64,000 bases of DNA from Cupriavidus taiwanensis (GCF_900250075.1 NZ_LT977071.1:1094034-1158033), one strand, 5' to 3'. Counted from the first letter of the stretch, positions 1 to 9,679 are shown. Program-made: numbers and translations. Notes: generated by a model from the sequence alone, not told the origin.

Positions 1-228
1 CGGCTCCAGCGTGCCGTCGGCATTGCGCTTCCAGCCGCCCTGCCACTTGTCCTGGTTCTCCCATTCCTTGGGATAGCCGATGCCGGGCTTGGTCTCGACG
101 TTGTTGAACCACGCGTACTCGACGCCGTCGCGGCTGGTCCAGACGTTCTTGCAGGTCACGGAGCAGGTATGGCAGCCGATGCACTTGTCGAGGTTCAGCA
201 CCATGGCCACCTGGGCGCGGATCTTCAT
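1..228 (-). CDS. narH: Respiratory nitrate reductase beta subunit NarH (N-terminal 76 residues only)
   Basis: NarH is the iron-sulfur subunit of membrane-bound nitrate reductase and passes electrons from NarI to NarG on the cytoplasmic face. Only the N-terminal 76 codons lie inside the window; the gene runs off the left edge. The start MKIRAQVAMVLNLDKCIGC and the ferredoxin-type motif CIGCHTCSVTCKNVW are characteristic of the family. The ATG shares four bases with the narG stop (ATGA), so translation is probably coupled. narJ and narI are expected beyond the edge but are not visible here. Confidence 0.97.
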   Translation of the reverse strand, partial: MKIRAQVAMVLNLDKCIGCHTCSVTCKNVWTSRDGVEYAWFNNVETKPGIGYPKEWENQDKWQGGWKRNADGTLEP

Positions 229-3200
229 TGCGTTGCTCCTTCCTTCTCAGTCTTTTCCACGAGCGGGCCTTCCAGCCAGTCGACCCTCTTCATCTTGCGC
301 AGGATCACGAACTCGTCGCGGTTGCTGCCCACGGTGCCGTAGTAGTTGAAGCCGTAGGCCAGCTGCGCGTAGCCGCCGATCATGTGCGTGGGCTTGGTCA
401 CGGCGCGCGTGACCGAGTTATGGATGCCGCCGCGCATGCCGCTGGTCTCGGCACCCGGCACGTTCACGATCTTTTCCTGGGCGTGGTACATCAGGCACAT
501 GCCCTTGGGCACGCGCTGCGACACCACCACGCGCGCCGTCAGCGTGCCGTTGACGTTGAACACCTCGACCCAGTCGTTGTCGCGAATGCCGTTGGCCTTG
601 GCCTCGGCTTCCGAGATCCACACGTGCGGGCCGCCGCGCGACAGCGTCAGCATGCGCAGGTTGTCCGAATACGTGGAGTGGATGCCCCACTTCTGGTGCG
701 GCGTGATCCAGTTCAGCACCAGCTCCGGGTTGCCGTTGGGCTTCCTGCCCAGCATCGGCGCCACGGTCTTGGTGTCGATGGCCGGCTTGTACACGCACGC
801 GCCTTCGCCGAAGTCCAGCATCCAGCGATGGTCCTGGTAGAACTGCTGGCGGCCGGTCAGCGTGCGCCAGGGGATCAGTTCGTGCACGTTGGTGTAGCCG
901 GCGTTGTAGCTGACCTCTTCCGATTCCAGGCCCGACCACGTCGGTGCGGAAATGATCTTGCGCGGTTGCGCCTGCACGTCGCGGAAGCGGATCTTGTCGT
1001 GCTCGCGCCCTTCGGCCAGGTGGGTGTGGTCGCGGCCGGTGATCTTCGACAGCGCTTCCCATGCCTTGACGGCGACGTGGCCGTTGGTTTCGGGCGCGAA
1101 GGTCAGGATCATCTCGGCGGCGTCGATCGCCGTTTCGAGCTTCGGTCGGCCCTGGCTTACGCCGGGTTCCGTCACCGTGTGGCTCAGGTCACCGATTTCC
1201 TTCACCTCATGCTGGGTGTTCCAGTTGATGCCCTTGCCGCCATTGCCGAGCTTGTCGAGCAGCGGGCCGATCGAGGTGAATTTCTTGTAGATGTCGGCGT
1301 AGTTGCGCTCGACCACCGTCATCGACGGCGCGGTCTTGCCGGGAATCAGGTCGCACTCGCCGGCCTTCCAGTCCTTCGGCTCGAACGGCTGGCCCAGTTC
1401 GCCCGGGGTGTCGTGCAGCAGCGGCGTGCACACCAGGTCCTTGCGCGTGCCGAGGTACGGGCCGGCGATCTCGCTGAACTTCTTTGCGATGGCCTTGTAG
1501 ATTTCCCAGTCGGTTTTGCTTTCCCACAGCGGCTGCACGGCCTCGGACAGCGGGTGGATAAAGGGGTGCATGTCGGACGTGTTGAGGTCGTCCTTCTCGT
1601 ACCAGGTTGCCGTCGGCAGCACGATGTCGCCGTACAGGCAGGTGGTGCTCATGCGGAAGTCGAGCACGGTCAGCAGGTCGAGCTTGCCTTCGGCGGCCGG
1701 CCGCACCTTGACTTCGCTCGGCGTGATCGCGTCGTTCTCGTCGCCGAATACGGCGTTCTGCGTGCCCAGCAGGTACTTCAGGAAATACTCATGCCCCTTG
1801 CCCGAACTGCCCAGGATATTGGAGCGCCACACGAACATATTGCGCGGGAAGTTGGCCGGGTTGTCGGGATCGTCGCAGGCAAACTGCAGGGCGCCCGACT
1901 TCAGCTGCTCGACGGTGTAGGCCACCGGATCCTTGCCGGATTGTTCGGCTGCATCGACCACGTCGAGCGGGTTCGCGCCCAGTTGCGGCGCCGACGGCAG
2001 CCAGCCCATGCGCTCGGATTTAGCGTTCAGGTCCAGCAGCGACATTCCGTCATAGCGCTTGCGATCGGCGGTCGGCGACAGGATCTCGTCGACGCCCAGC
2101 TTCTCGTGGCGCCACTGGCTGGTGTGGTTGTAGAAGAACGAGGTGCCGTTCATCTGGCGCGGCGGTCGCGACCAGTCCAGGCCGAACGCCAGCGGGGCCC
2201 AGCCGAACTGCGGGCGCAGCTTTTCCTGGCCGACATAGTGGGCCCAGCCGCCGCCGCTCTTGCCGATGCAGCCGCACATCATCAGCAGGTTGATGATGCC
2301 GCGGTAGATCATGTCGTTGTGGTACCAGTGGTTCAGCGCGGCACCGACGATCACCATGCTCTTGCCTTGCGTGCGGTCGGCGTTGTCGGCGAACTCGCGC
2401 GCAACCTGGGTCACCAGGCGCGCCGGCACCGAGGTGTGCTTCTCCTGCCAGGCGGGGGTGTAGGGCACGTCGTCTTCATACGACGCCGCCACGTTGGGGC
2501 CGCCCAGGCCCTGGTCGACACCGTAGTTGGCCATCTGCAGGTCGTACACGGTCGCCACCAGCGCGCTGCTGCCGTCGGCCAGCGTGATGCGGCGCGCCGG
2601 CACGCGGCGGCGCAGCAGTTCGTCATGCTCGCCGCCGAAGTAGGGGAAGCCGACTTCCACCACTTCATCGTGCTGGCTGACCAACGACAGGCGCGGCGCG
2701 ATTGTGCGGCCGCTGCCGCCGTCCTTCATTTCCAGGTTCCAGCGCCCCATCTTCTCGCCGCCGTTGTGGGCGCCTTCGCCCCAGCGGAAGCCGATCGAGC
2801 CGTTGGGCGCGACGATCTCGCCTGTGGCGTCGTCAATCTGCAGGGTTTTCCATTCGGGATGGTTGGCTTCGCCCAGGTTGTCGGCCAGGTGCGACGCGCG
2901 CAGGAAGTGGTCGGGCACCAGCGTGCCCTGGTTGTCACGCAGCAGCACCAGCATCGGCATGTCGGTGTACTGCTTCACGTAGTCGCGGAAGTAGGCGGAC
3001 TTGCCGCTGGCGTGGAATTCCTTCAGCACTACATGGCCCATGGCCATCGCCAGCGCGGCATCGGTGCCTTGCTTCGGCGCCAGCCAGATATCGCCGAACT
3101 TGACCATCTCGCCGAAGTCGGACGACACCGCGACGGTCTTGGTGCCCTTGTAGCGCACCTCGGTGTAGAAGTGCGCGTCGGGCGTGCGCGTCTGCGGCAC

Positions 3201-3965
3201 GTTGGAGCCCCACACCATCAGGTAGGTGGAGTTGTACCAGTCGGCCGATTCGGGCACGTCGGTCTGTTCCCCCCAGATCTGCGGGCTGGCCGGCGGCAGG
3301 TCGCAGTACCAGTCGTAGAACGACAGGCAGGCGCCGCCGAGCAGGCTCAGGTAGCGCGCACCGGCGGCGTACGAAACCATCGACATCGCCGGGATCGGCG
3401 AGAAGCCGATCACGCGGTCCGGGCCGAACTTCTTCACGGTAAAGGCGTTGGCCGCGGCGATCATCTCGGTGGCGGTGTTCCAGTCGGCACGGACGAAGCC
3501 GCCCTGGCCGCGCACGCTCTTGTAGCGCGCCGCCTTCTTCGGATCCTGGCTGATCGATTCCCAGGCGGCAATGGGATCCATGGTCTTGCGGGCCTCGCGC
3601 CACATCTCCATCAGGCGGCCGCGGATCATCGGGTATTTGACGCGCTGCGCGGAGTAGACGTACCAGCTGTACGAGGCGCCGCGCGGGCAGCCGCGCGGCT
3701 CGTGGTTGGGCAGGTCCGGGCGCGTGCGCGGATAGTCGGTCTGCTGCGTTTCCCAGGTGATCAGGCCGTTCTTGACGTAGACCTTCCAGGAGCACGAACC
3801 GGTGCAGTTCACGCCGTGGGTGGAGCGCACGATCTTGTCGTGCTGCCAGCGGCTGCGGTAGCCGTCTTCCCACTTGCGGTCTTCGTTCACCACCGCGCCG
3901 TGGCCGTCCGCATAGGTGGACTTGACGCGCGACATGAACTTCAGTCGATCCAGGAAATGACTCAT
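225..3965 (-). CDS. narG: Respiratory nitrate reductase alpha subunit NarG
   Basis: This is the catalytic molybdenum subunit, which reduces nitrate to nitrite with a bis-MGD cofactor on the cytoplasmic side of the membrane. At 1246 residues it is essentially the length of E. coli NarG. The FS0 cluster ligands fall at His50, Cys54, Cys58 and Cys93, and the presumed Mo ligand at Asp222, all at the E. coli positions. The ATG at 3965 is preceded by a GGAGAA ribosome site. The N-terminus has no twin-arginine export motif beyond the vestigial type usual for NarG. It is followed by narH with a 4-base overlap and lies downstream of narK1-narK2. Confidence 0.98.
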   Translation of the reverse strand: MSHFLDRLKFMSRVKSTYADGHGAVVNEDRKWEDGYRSRWQHDKIVRSTHGVNCTGSCSWKVYVKNGLITWETQQTDYPRTRPDLPNHEPRGCPRGASYSWYVYSAQRVKYPMIRGRLMEMWREARKTMDPIAAWESISQDPKKAARYKSVRGQGGFVRADWNTATEMIAAANAFTVKKFGPDRVIGFSPIPAMSMVSYAAGARYLSLLGGACLSFYDWYCDLPPASPQIWGEQTDVPESADWYNSTYLMVWGSNVPQTRTPDAHFYTEVRYKGTKTVAVSSDFGEMVKFGDIWLAPKQGTDAALAMAMGHVVLKEFHASGKSAYFRDYVKQYTDMPMLVLLRDNQGTLVPDHFLRASHLADNLGEANHPEWKTLQIDDATGEIVAPNGSIGFRWGEGAHNGGEKMGRWNLEMKDGGSGRTIAPRLSLVSQHDEVVEVGFPYFGGEHDELLRRRVPARRITLADGSSALVATVYDLQMANYGVDQGLGGPNVAASYEDDVPYTPAWQEKHTSVPARLVTQVAREFADNADRTQGKSMVIVGAALNHWYHNDMIYRGIINLLMMCGCIGKSGGGWAHYVGQEKLRPQFGWAPLAFGLDWSRPPRQMNGTSFFYNHTSQWRHEKLGVDEILSPTADRKRYDGMSLLDLNAKSERMGWLPSAPQLGANPLDVVDAAEQSGKDPVAYTVEQLKSGALQFACDDPDNPANFPRNMFVWRSNILGSSGKGHEYFLKYLLGTQNAVFGDENDAITPSEVKVRPAAEGKLDLLTVLDFRMSTTCLYGDIVLPTATWYEKDDLNTSDMHPFIHPLSEAVQPLWESKTDWEIYKAIAKKFSEIAGPYLGTRKDLVCTPLLHDTPGELGQPFEPKDWKAGECDLIPGKTAPSMTVVERNYADIYKKFTSIGPLLDKLGNGGKGINWNTQHEVKEIGDLSHTVTEPGVSQGRPKLETAIDAAEMILTFAPETNGHVAVKAWEALSKITGRDHTHLAEGREHDKIRFRDVQAQPRKIISAPTWSGLESEEVSYNAGYTNVHELIPWRTLTGRQQFYQDHRWMLDFGEGACVYKPAIDTKTVAPMLGRKPNGNPELVLNWITPHQKWGIHSTYSDNLRMLTLSRGGPHVWISEAEAKANGIRDNDWVEVFNVNGTLTARVVVSQRVPKGMCLMYHAQEKIVNVPGAETSGMRGGIHNSVTRAVTKPTHMIGGYAQLAYGFNYYGTVGSNRDEFVILRKMKRVDWLEGPLVEKTEKEGATQ

Positions 3966-4116
3966 TTGCTTGTTCTCCGCGAGGCTATTCTGCGGGGCTC
4001 CGGCGGTTGCCCGGGAGCATTTGCAGGGACACCTCGAGCTTATGGGGGAGCGGGGCGGCGGCCAATTCGCTGGTGGAACAGCCGCCGGATGGCGATCGGG
4101 GGAGGTGCCCGGCGCG

Positions 4117-4140
4117 GGCCTAGTTCCGAAGAACTAGGCC
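4117..4140 (-). terminator. Hairpin just after narK2
   Basis: A perfect 10-bp stem (GGCCTAGTTC / GAACTAGGCC) with a CGAA loop starts 15 bases past the narK2 stop. There is no T-run after it on the minus strand, so it may be a processing or attenuation hairpin rather than a full terminator. Both arms contain TAGTTC, so a DNA operator role is also possible. If it stops transcription, narG would need its own promoter between 3966 and 4116. Confidence 0.5.
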
Positions 4141-4154
4141 GGCCGGCAAGGCGT

Positions 4155-5540
4155 TCAGCAGGGCATGGGGGCGTTGCGGCGCGCGTAGTACCACCACGTC
4201 ACCAGCACGCAGCTGACATAGAAGGCGATAAAGCAATACAGCGCGGCGTCGGGCGCACCGGTCAGCTCCAGCGAGGTGCCGAAGCTCTTGGGGATGAAGA
4301 AGCCGCCGTAGGCGCCGATCGCACCGGAGAAGCCCAGCACCGCGGCGGATTCCTTGCCGGCGTCCTGCAGCGCCTGGCGCTGCGCGGCGTCGCCCTGGCC
4401 CTTGGCGGCGCGCTGGCGCTCGGTCAGGAAGATCACCGGGATCATGCGGAAGGTCGAGCCATTGCCGATGCCGGTCAGCGCGAACAGCGCGATGAAGGCC
4501 GCGAGGAAGTACGTGAAGTTGCCGCCGGCGCCGTCATGCGGCAGCGCCGCCAGCACGGCGAACACCGCCACGATCATGCCGACGAAGGTCCACAGCGTGA
4601 CGCGCGCGCCGCCGAGCTTGTCGGAGATCCAGCCGCCCACGGGACGCGTCAGGGCACCGACCAGCGGCCCCAGGAAGGCATAGGCGGTGGGGTTCACGCC
4701 CGGGAACTGCGACTTGGTCAGCAGCGCCAGCCCGGCCGAGAATCCGATGAACGAGCCGAAGGTGCCCACGTACAGCCAGCACATCAGCCAGTTGTGCTTG
4801 CGCTTGAAGATCACGGCCTGCTCGGCGAACGACGCCTTCGCATCGGCGATGTCATGCATGCCGAACCACGCGGCCAGCGCCGACACCACGATGAACGGCA
4901 CCCAGATAAAGCCGGCGTTCTGCAGCCACAGGTCCTGCGTGGCGCCGTCGGCCTGGTACTGCTGCGGCTCGCCGCCGAGCGCGCCGAACACCGCCAGCGA
5001 CACCACCAGCGGCGTGACGAACTGCACCACCGACACGCCCAGGTTGCCGATGCCGGCATTCAGCCCGGTGGCCAGCCCCTTCTTCGCCTTGGGGAAGAAG
5101 AAGCTGATATTGGCCATCGACGAACTGAAGTTGGCGCCGCCCAGGCCGCACAGCAGCGCCAGCACCAGCAGCGTGGGATAGCCTGTGGACGGGTCGCGCA
5201 GCGCGAAGCCCATGCCCAGCGCCGGGATCAGCAGCAGCGCGGTGGAGATTGCGGTGAAGCGGCGCCCGCCGAACACCGGCACCAGGAAGGAATAGAAGAT
5301 GCGCAGCGTGGCCCCCGACAGTGCCGGCAGCGCGGTCAGCCAGAACAGCTGGTTCTTGGTGAACTGGAAGCCGGCGCGGTCGAGGTTGACCGCGACCACG
5401 CTCCACAGCATCCAGACCACGAATGCCAGCATCAGCGCCGGGATCGAGATCCACAGGTTGCGGTAGGCGATGCGCTCGCCCTCGCTTTGCCAGAATGCCG
5501 CGTTCTCGGGCTCCCAGCGGGTGAGTACGGATGAGGTCAT
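4155..5540 (-). CDS. narK2: Nitrate/nitrite transporter, NarK2 type
   Basis: This is an MFS permease of the nitrate/nitrite porter family; NarK2-type members are thought to exchange nitrate for nitrite across the inner membrane. The product is 461 residues starting MTSSVLTRWEPENAAFW, with about 12 hydrophobic segments and the nitrate-signature stretch GIGNLGVSVVQ around residues 150-160. An in-frame opening extends further upstream but runs antisense-like through narK1 with no plausible coding sequence, so the ATG at 5540 is chosen. It lies 53 bases after narK1 and upstream of narG. The NarK1/NarK2 naming follows gene order and similarity and is an inference. Confidence 0.93.
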   Translation of the reverse strand: MTSSVLTRWEPENAAFWQSEGERIAYRNLWISIPALMLAFVVWMLWSVVAVNLDRAGFQFTKNQLFWLTALPALSGATLRIFYSFLVPVFGGRRFTAISTALLLIPALGMGFALRDPSTGYPTLLVLALLCGLGGANFSSSMANISFFFPKAKKGLATGLNAGIGNLGVSVVQFVTPLVVSLAVFGALGGEPQQYQADGATQDLWLQNAGFIWVPFIVVSALAAWFGMHDIADAKASFAEQAVIFKRKHNWLMCWLYVGTFGSFIGFSAGLALLTKSQFPGVNPTAYAFLGPLVGALTRPVGGWISDKLGGARVTLWTFVGMIVAVFAVLAALPHDGAGGNFTYFLAAFIALFALTGIGNGSTFRMIPVIFLTERQRAAKGQGDAAQRQALQDAGKESAAVLGFSGAIGAYGGFFIPKSFGTSLELTGAPDAALYCFIAFYVSCVLVTWWYYARRNAPMPC

Positions 5541-5593
5541 GATTGGTATGCCTTGGTTGAGAGAGCGCGGAGGCGCGCTTGTGAGGTGAGCAA

Positions 5594-6880
5594 TCAGGCT
5601 GCCTGCGTGAGACCGACGGCCTGCGCCTTGCGCTGGCGTTCGGCGCGGTGGCTGTAGTGCATCCACACCAGGCTCACGCACACGGTGCCGTACATCAGCA
5701 TGAAGCAGCTGCTGCGGATGCCGGTCAGGTCGGCCAGCATGCCGAACAGGATCGGCAGCACGAAGCCGCCCAGTCCGCCGGCCAGTCCGACCACGCCGGA
5801 AACCGCGCCGATGTTGTGCGTGAAATCGTTGGAGATGAACTTGAAGACCGAGGCCTTGCCGATGGCGAAGGCAATGCCGACCACGAACAGCAGGACGGTG
5901 AATACCGTGGGCGTCAGCGCGATGCGGAAGCCTTGCGGGCCGCTGGTGGTCTGGATGATGAAATCGGTCTGCGGATAGCTCAGCAGGAAGAAGCCGACCC
6001 AGCTCACCCACATCACCCACCAGGTGGTGCGATGGGCGCCGTAGCGGTCCGAGATCCAGCCGCCGATGGCGCGCAGCACGCCGCCGGGCAGCGAGAAGCA
6101 GGCGGCCAGGAAGGCGGCGGTCTTGATGTCGAAGCCGTATTCGCCGATGTAGTACTTGGTCATCCACAGCGACAGGCCGACATAGCCGCCGAACACCACC
6201 GAGTAGTACTGCGAGTAGCGCCACACGCGCGGATCGCGCATCACCGCCAGCTGCTCGCGCCAGCCCACGCTGGACTTGACCATGTGCGCCGGATCGCTGC
6301 GCGAGAACACCCAGAACAGCAGCGCGGTGGCGAGCATCGCCACCGAATAGACGCGCGGCACGATGGTCCAGGTGCCTGCCGCCAGGATCAGCGCTGGCGC
6401 GACGAACTTGGTCAGCGCTGCGCCCGAGTTGCCGGCGCCGAAGATGCCCATCGCCAGCCCCTGGCGCGAGCGCGGGAACCAGCGCGCCACGTAGGGCGTG
6501 CCGACCGAGAACGAGCCGCCCGCCAGGCCGACGAACAGCCCCAGCACCAGCAGCTGCCACAGCGTGGTCGCGTACGAGATCAGCCAGATCGGGACCACGG
6601 TGGCCAGCATCAGCACGAAGAACACGATGCGGCCGCCGAAGCGGTCGGTCCACAGCCCCAGCGGCACGCGGATCAGCGAGCCGCTCAGCACCGGGGTAGC
6701 GGCGAGCAGGCCGAATTCGGTGTCGTTCAGGCCGAGCTGTTGCTTGAGGGGAATGCCGAGGACCGCGAACAGCATCCACACGGCAAAACAGATGGTGAAG
6801 GCAAAAGTACTGGACGCCAGTGTCATTGCGGCGCCGGGCGGGATCGGCTCCGGCGCGCGGGGTTGGGTGGCCATGGCCAT
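5594..6880 (-). CDS. narK1: Nitrate transporter, NarK1 type
   Basis: This 428-residue MFS permease belongs to the nitrate porter family; NarK1-type proteins are believed to bring in nitrate by proton symport. It has 12 predicted membrane segments and the motif GIFGAGNSGAALTKF, the NarK1 version of the nitrate signature. An AGGAG ribosome site lies five bases before the ATG at 6880. It is the first gene of the leftward narK1-narK2-narGH series and is divergent from the NnrS gene. The 219-base gap between them should hold both promoters. Confidence 0.93.
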   Translation of the reverse strand: MAMATQPRAPEPIPPGAAMTLASSTFAFTICFAVWMLFAVLGIPLKQQLGLNDTEFGLLAATPVLSGSLIRVPLGLWTDRFGGRIVFFVLMLATVVPIWLISYATTLWQLLVLGLFVGLAGGSFSVGTPYVARWFPRSRQGLAMGIFGAGNSGAALTKFVAPALILAAGTWTIVPRVYSVAMLATALLFWVFSRSDPAHMVKSSVGWREQLAVMRDPRVWRYSQYYSVVFGGYVGLSLWMTKYYIGEYGFDIKTAAFLAACFSLPGGVLRAIGGWISDRYGAHRTTWWVMWVSWVGFFLLSYPQTDFIIQTTSGPQGFRIALTPTVFTVLLFVVGIAFAIGKASVFKFISNDFTHNIGAVSGVVGLAGGLGGFVLPILFGMLADLTGIRSSCFMLMYGTVCVSLVWMHYSHRAERQRKAQAVGLTQAA

Positions 6881-6986
6881 GCTCCTGTGTCAACTTTGGC
6901 GGGGGTGATGCCAGAGTAGGGGCGGGCGCTGGTGCTGCCTATTCGCCGGCCGCACAGCGCAGGCGCGGCGCTGACTGCCTTTGGAA

Positions 6987-6996
6987 GTAGTTCTAC
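6987..6996. promoter_or_regulatory. GTAGTTCTAC palindrome between narK1 and nnrS
   Basis: The short palindrome GTAG-TT-CTAC sits about 107 bases from the narK1 start and 104 from the NnrS start. A response regulator of the NarL/FixJ (LuxR) type could bind here, since such proteins favour TAC/GTA half sites. No clear FNR box (TTGAT-N4-ATCAA) was seen in the same gap. The assignment rests only on symmetry and position. Confidence 0.3.
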
Positions 6997-7099
6997 CGGG
7001 GGAGGTCGCCGGCGCGGTGGCGGTGCTATCGTGGGGACGACTTGCGGCGCAGTGTTGGCGCCGCCGCGCCCGCTGCGCATCCTCATTGCCCTTGCTGAC

Positions 7100-8326
7100 A
7101 TGGACACCATCCCCATCCTTCCCGCGCGGCGCACGCCGCCCTCCGGCAAGGCCCCGCCGGGCCCGCCGCCACGTGGCTTTGCCCTGTTTGCGCTGGGCTT
7201 CCGGCCGTTCTATCTGGGCGGCGCGGTGTTTGCCGCACTGGCGATCGCGGCCTGGTCGGCAATGCTGGCGGGCATGCAATCGGTCGGTCCGGCACCAGTG
7301 CTGCCCGGGATGTTCTGGCATGCGCACGAGATGGTGTTCGGCTTTGCCGCCGCGATCGTGGTGGGATTCCTGTTCACGGCGGGACGTGCCTGGACCGGGC
7401 AGCCCACGCCGACCGGCGCGGCGCTGGCTGTGCTGTTCGGGCTGTGGCTGGCCGGACGCGTGGGCCTGTGGGTGGCGCCGGGCACCGTGGCCTTCGCCAT
7501 CGAAGCCGCGTTCCTGCCGCTGGCGGCGCTGGCCTTCACGCGCACGCTGGTGCGCGGCGGCAATCGCCGCAACTATCCGCTGGCGCTCGCGCTATGGCTG
7601 CTGGCGCTGGCCGATATCGCCAGCCTGTGGCTGCAGGCGCGCGGCCATGACGCCGGCGCGATGCTGGCGTGCCGCGCCGGCGTGGCGCTGGTGACGCTGT
7701 TCGTGGTGGTGATCGGCGGGCGCGTGATTCCGATGTTCACCACCAATGCGATTCCCGGCTTCCGGTTGCGCCAGTACCGGCAGGTGGATCGGCTGGTGAT
7801 TCCCGCTGCGGTGCTCGGCCTGGCGGCCGGGCTCCTGCCCGTGCCGGCATGGCTGGCGGCGGCGCTGTCATTGCTGGCGGCGCTGGTGCTGGGCGCGCGC
7901 GTGGCGGGGTGGCGCGGTTACGCGGTCGGCAACCGGCCGATCCTGTGGGTGCTGCACCTGGCCTACGCGTGGCTGCCGCTGGCGCTGCTGCTGCAGGCGC
8001 TCGGCGCGCTCGGACTGGTGATGGCCGGGCTGGCGACGCACGCGTTCACGGTGGGCGTGCTCGGTGTGGCGATCATTGCCATGATTACCCGCACCGCGCT
8101 GGGCCACACCGGCCGCATGCTGGTGGCCGGCCGCGCCGAGACCGCGGCGTACTGGCTGGTGGCCGCGGCGGCGGTGTTGCGCGTGTTCGGGCCGATGGCC
8201 TGGCCCGCCGGCTACCTGCATTGGGTGTGGGGCGCGGGGGCGTGCTGGGTGGCGGGCTTTGGCCTTTATGCGCTGACGTATGCGCCGCGGCTGGCGCGCC
8301 CGCGCGTGGACGGCAAGCCGGGCTGA
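7100..8326 (+). CDS. nnrS: NnrS family haem/copper membrane protein
   Basis: NnrS proteins are polytopic membrane proteins tied to nitric oxide and nitrosative stress in denitrifiers. The product is 408 residues with about 12 hydrophobic segments. It shows the family hallmarks FWHAHEMVFGFAAAIVVGF near residue 70 and IPMFTTNAIPGF in the middle. The chosen ATG (MDTIPILPARRTPP) gives a normal NnrS N-terminus; an upstream in-frame extension to 6932 is arginine/glycine-rich and looks non-coding. Its position divergent from the nar genes fits joint control by nitrogen oxides or low oxygen. Confidence 0.92.
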   Translation: MDTIPILPARRTPPSGKAPPGPPPRGFALFALGFRPFYLGGAVFAALAIAAWSAMLAGMQSVGPAPVLPGMFWHAHEMVFGFAAAIVVGFLFTAGRAWTGQPTPTGAALAVLFGLWLAGRVGLWVAPGTVAFAIEAAFLPLAALAFTRTLVRGGNRRNYPLALALWLLALADIASLWLQARGHDAGAMLACRAGVALVTLFVVVIGGRVIPMFTTNAIPGFRLRQYRQVDRLVIPAAVLGLAAGLLPVPAWLAAALSLLAALVLGARVAGWRGYAVGNRPILWVLHLAYAWLPLALLLQALGALGLVMAGLATHAFTVGVLGVAIIAMITRTALGHTGRMLVAGRAETAAYWLVAAAAVLRVFGPMAWPAGYLHWVWGAGACWVAGFGLYALTYAPRLARPRVDGKPG

Positions 8327-8343
8327 CGAGACCGCGCTGGCGC

Positions 8344-9573
8344 TCAGGGGCAGGCCTGCGCCATTGGCGCGCGGTTGCGCGCGCCTTGCTCCAGCTTCAC
8401 GCTCAGCCAGGCCACCGCCAGCGCCGCCATCGGCGCCAGTGCCGCCACCCAGGGCAGTGCCGTCAGCCCCGGGCCGTGATCGACCACCACCCCGCCCATC
8501 CACGCGCCCAGGCCGTTGCCCAGGTTGAATGCGGCGATATTGAAGCTCGATGCCAGGTTCTCGCCGGCGCCGTGGGCGTGGCGCAGCACGCGCAGTTGCA
8601 GCGGCGACACCGTGGCAAAGGCCGCGACGCCGAGGATGCCGACGAAGGCCACCACCAGCACCTGGCTGTGGATGGCCAGCGTCATCGCCGCCAGCACCAC
8701 CGTCAGCGCCGCCAGCGTGGCCAGCACCGCGCGTGTCGGGGCGCGGTCGGCAAAGCGGCCGCCCAGCACGTTGCCGACGATCATGCCGGCGCCGAACAAC
8801 AGCAGGATCGGCGATACCGCCGCCTCGCCAAAGCCGGACACGCGCGTCAGCAGCGGCTGGACGTAGGTGATCACGGCGAAGATCCCCATCGACTGCAGCA
8901 CCGTCATCAACAGCCCCAGCAGCACCTGCGGGCGGCCGATGGTGGCCAGCTCGTCGCGCAGCGCCACGCGTGCGCCGTGGTCCTGGCTCTTCTGCACCAG
9001 CAGCGCGATCACCGCCAGCGACAGCAGCCCGACCAGCGTCATGGCCCAGAAGGTCGAGCGCCAGCCCAGGTGCAGGCCCAGCCAGGCGCCGGCGGGCATG
9101 CCCAGCAGCGTGGCCAGGGTCAGGCCCGAGAACATCACCGAAATCGCCGAGGCACGGCGGTCTTGCGGCACCAGCCCGGTGGCGACCACCGCGCCGACGC
9201 CGAAGAAGGTGCCATGGGTGAGCGAGGTCAGCACGCGCGCGATCATCAGCGTGGTGTAGTCGGGCGCCAGCGCGCAGGCGGCGTTGCCCACGGTATAGAT
9301 CACCATCAGCGCCAGTAGCACCGCCTTGCGCGGCATGCGGCGCGTCAGCAGCGTCAGCACCGGCGCGCCGGCGAACACGCCGAGCGCGTAGCCGGACACC
9401 AGCATGCCGGCCGCGGCGATGGTCACCTGCAGGTCGGCGGCGACCTGCAGCAGCAGGCCCATGATCACGAATTCGGCGCAGCCGATGCCGAACGAGCCGG
9501 CCGTCAGCGCGTACAACGCCAGCGGCAGCCGGGCCCGGGCGGGAGCGGCGAGGGTGGAAGGGGAGGAAGCCAT
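8344..9573 (-). CDS. MFS transporter, DHA1 (AraJ/YdhP-like) drug or metabolite exporter
   Basis: This 409-residue permease has 12 predicted membrane segments and the DHA1 features GCAEFVIMGLL in segment 1 and YALGVFAGAPVL in segment 2. These are typical of the AraJ/NepI/YdhP group of exporters for sugars, purines or drugs. The ATG at 9573 is preferred over an upstream TTG because it has a GGAGGAAG ribosome site. The gene is divergent from a LysR regulator with a symmetric operator-like repeat in between, suggesting LysR control. The substrate is unknown. Confidence 0.88.
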   Translation of the reverse strand: MASSPSTLAAPARARLPLALYALTAGSFGIGCAEFVIMGLLLQVAADLQVTIAAAGMLVSGYALGVFAGAPVLTLLTRRMPRKAVLLALMVIYTVGNAACALAPDYTTLMIARVLTSLTHGTFFGVGAVVATGLVPQDRRASAISVMFSGLTLATLLGMPAGAWLGLHLGWRSTFWAMTLVGLLSLAVIALLVQKSQDHGARVALRDELATIGRPQVLLGLLMTVLQSMGIFAVITYVQPLLTRVSGFGEAAVSPILLLFGAGMIVGNVLGGRFADRAPTRAVLATLAALTVVLAAMTLAIHSQVLVVAFVGILGVAAFATVSPLQLRVLRHAHGAGENLASSFNIAAFNLGNGLGAWMGGVVVDHGPGLTALPWVAALAPMAALAVAWLSVKLEQGARNRAPMAQACP

Positions 9574-9657
9574 GGTCGGAGAGGGGCGCAAGGGAGGACG
9601 AAGCCCGCAGTCTGGCCCTTTGCGGCTTCAGCAAAAACCGGCATGATCCATAATCAG

Positions 9658-9676
9658 TTTCAATAAATCATTGAAA
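9658..9676. promoter_or_regulatory. LysR-type operator candidate
   Basis: The repeat TTTCAAT-N5-ATTGAAA is a perfect 7-bp inverted repeat with the T-N11-A core expected for LysR-type regulators. It lies four bases before the ATG of the LysR gene and in the gap to the divergent MFS gene. This is consistent with autoregulation and control of the exporter. Confidence 0.6.
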
Positions 9677-9679
9677 ATC

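Noticed and set aside
228..5534. A very long open frame antisense to narG and narK2
   Set aside because: It is the shadow of strongly coding narG/narK2 in high-GC DNA, rich in His/Arg/Ala, with no ribosome site or family motif.
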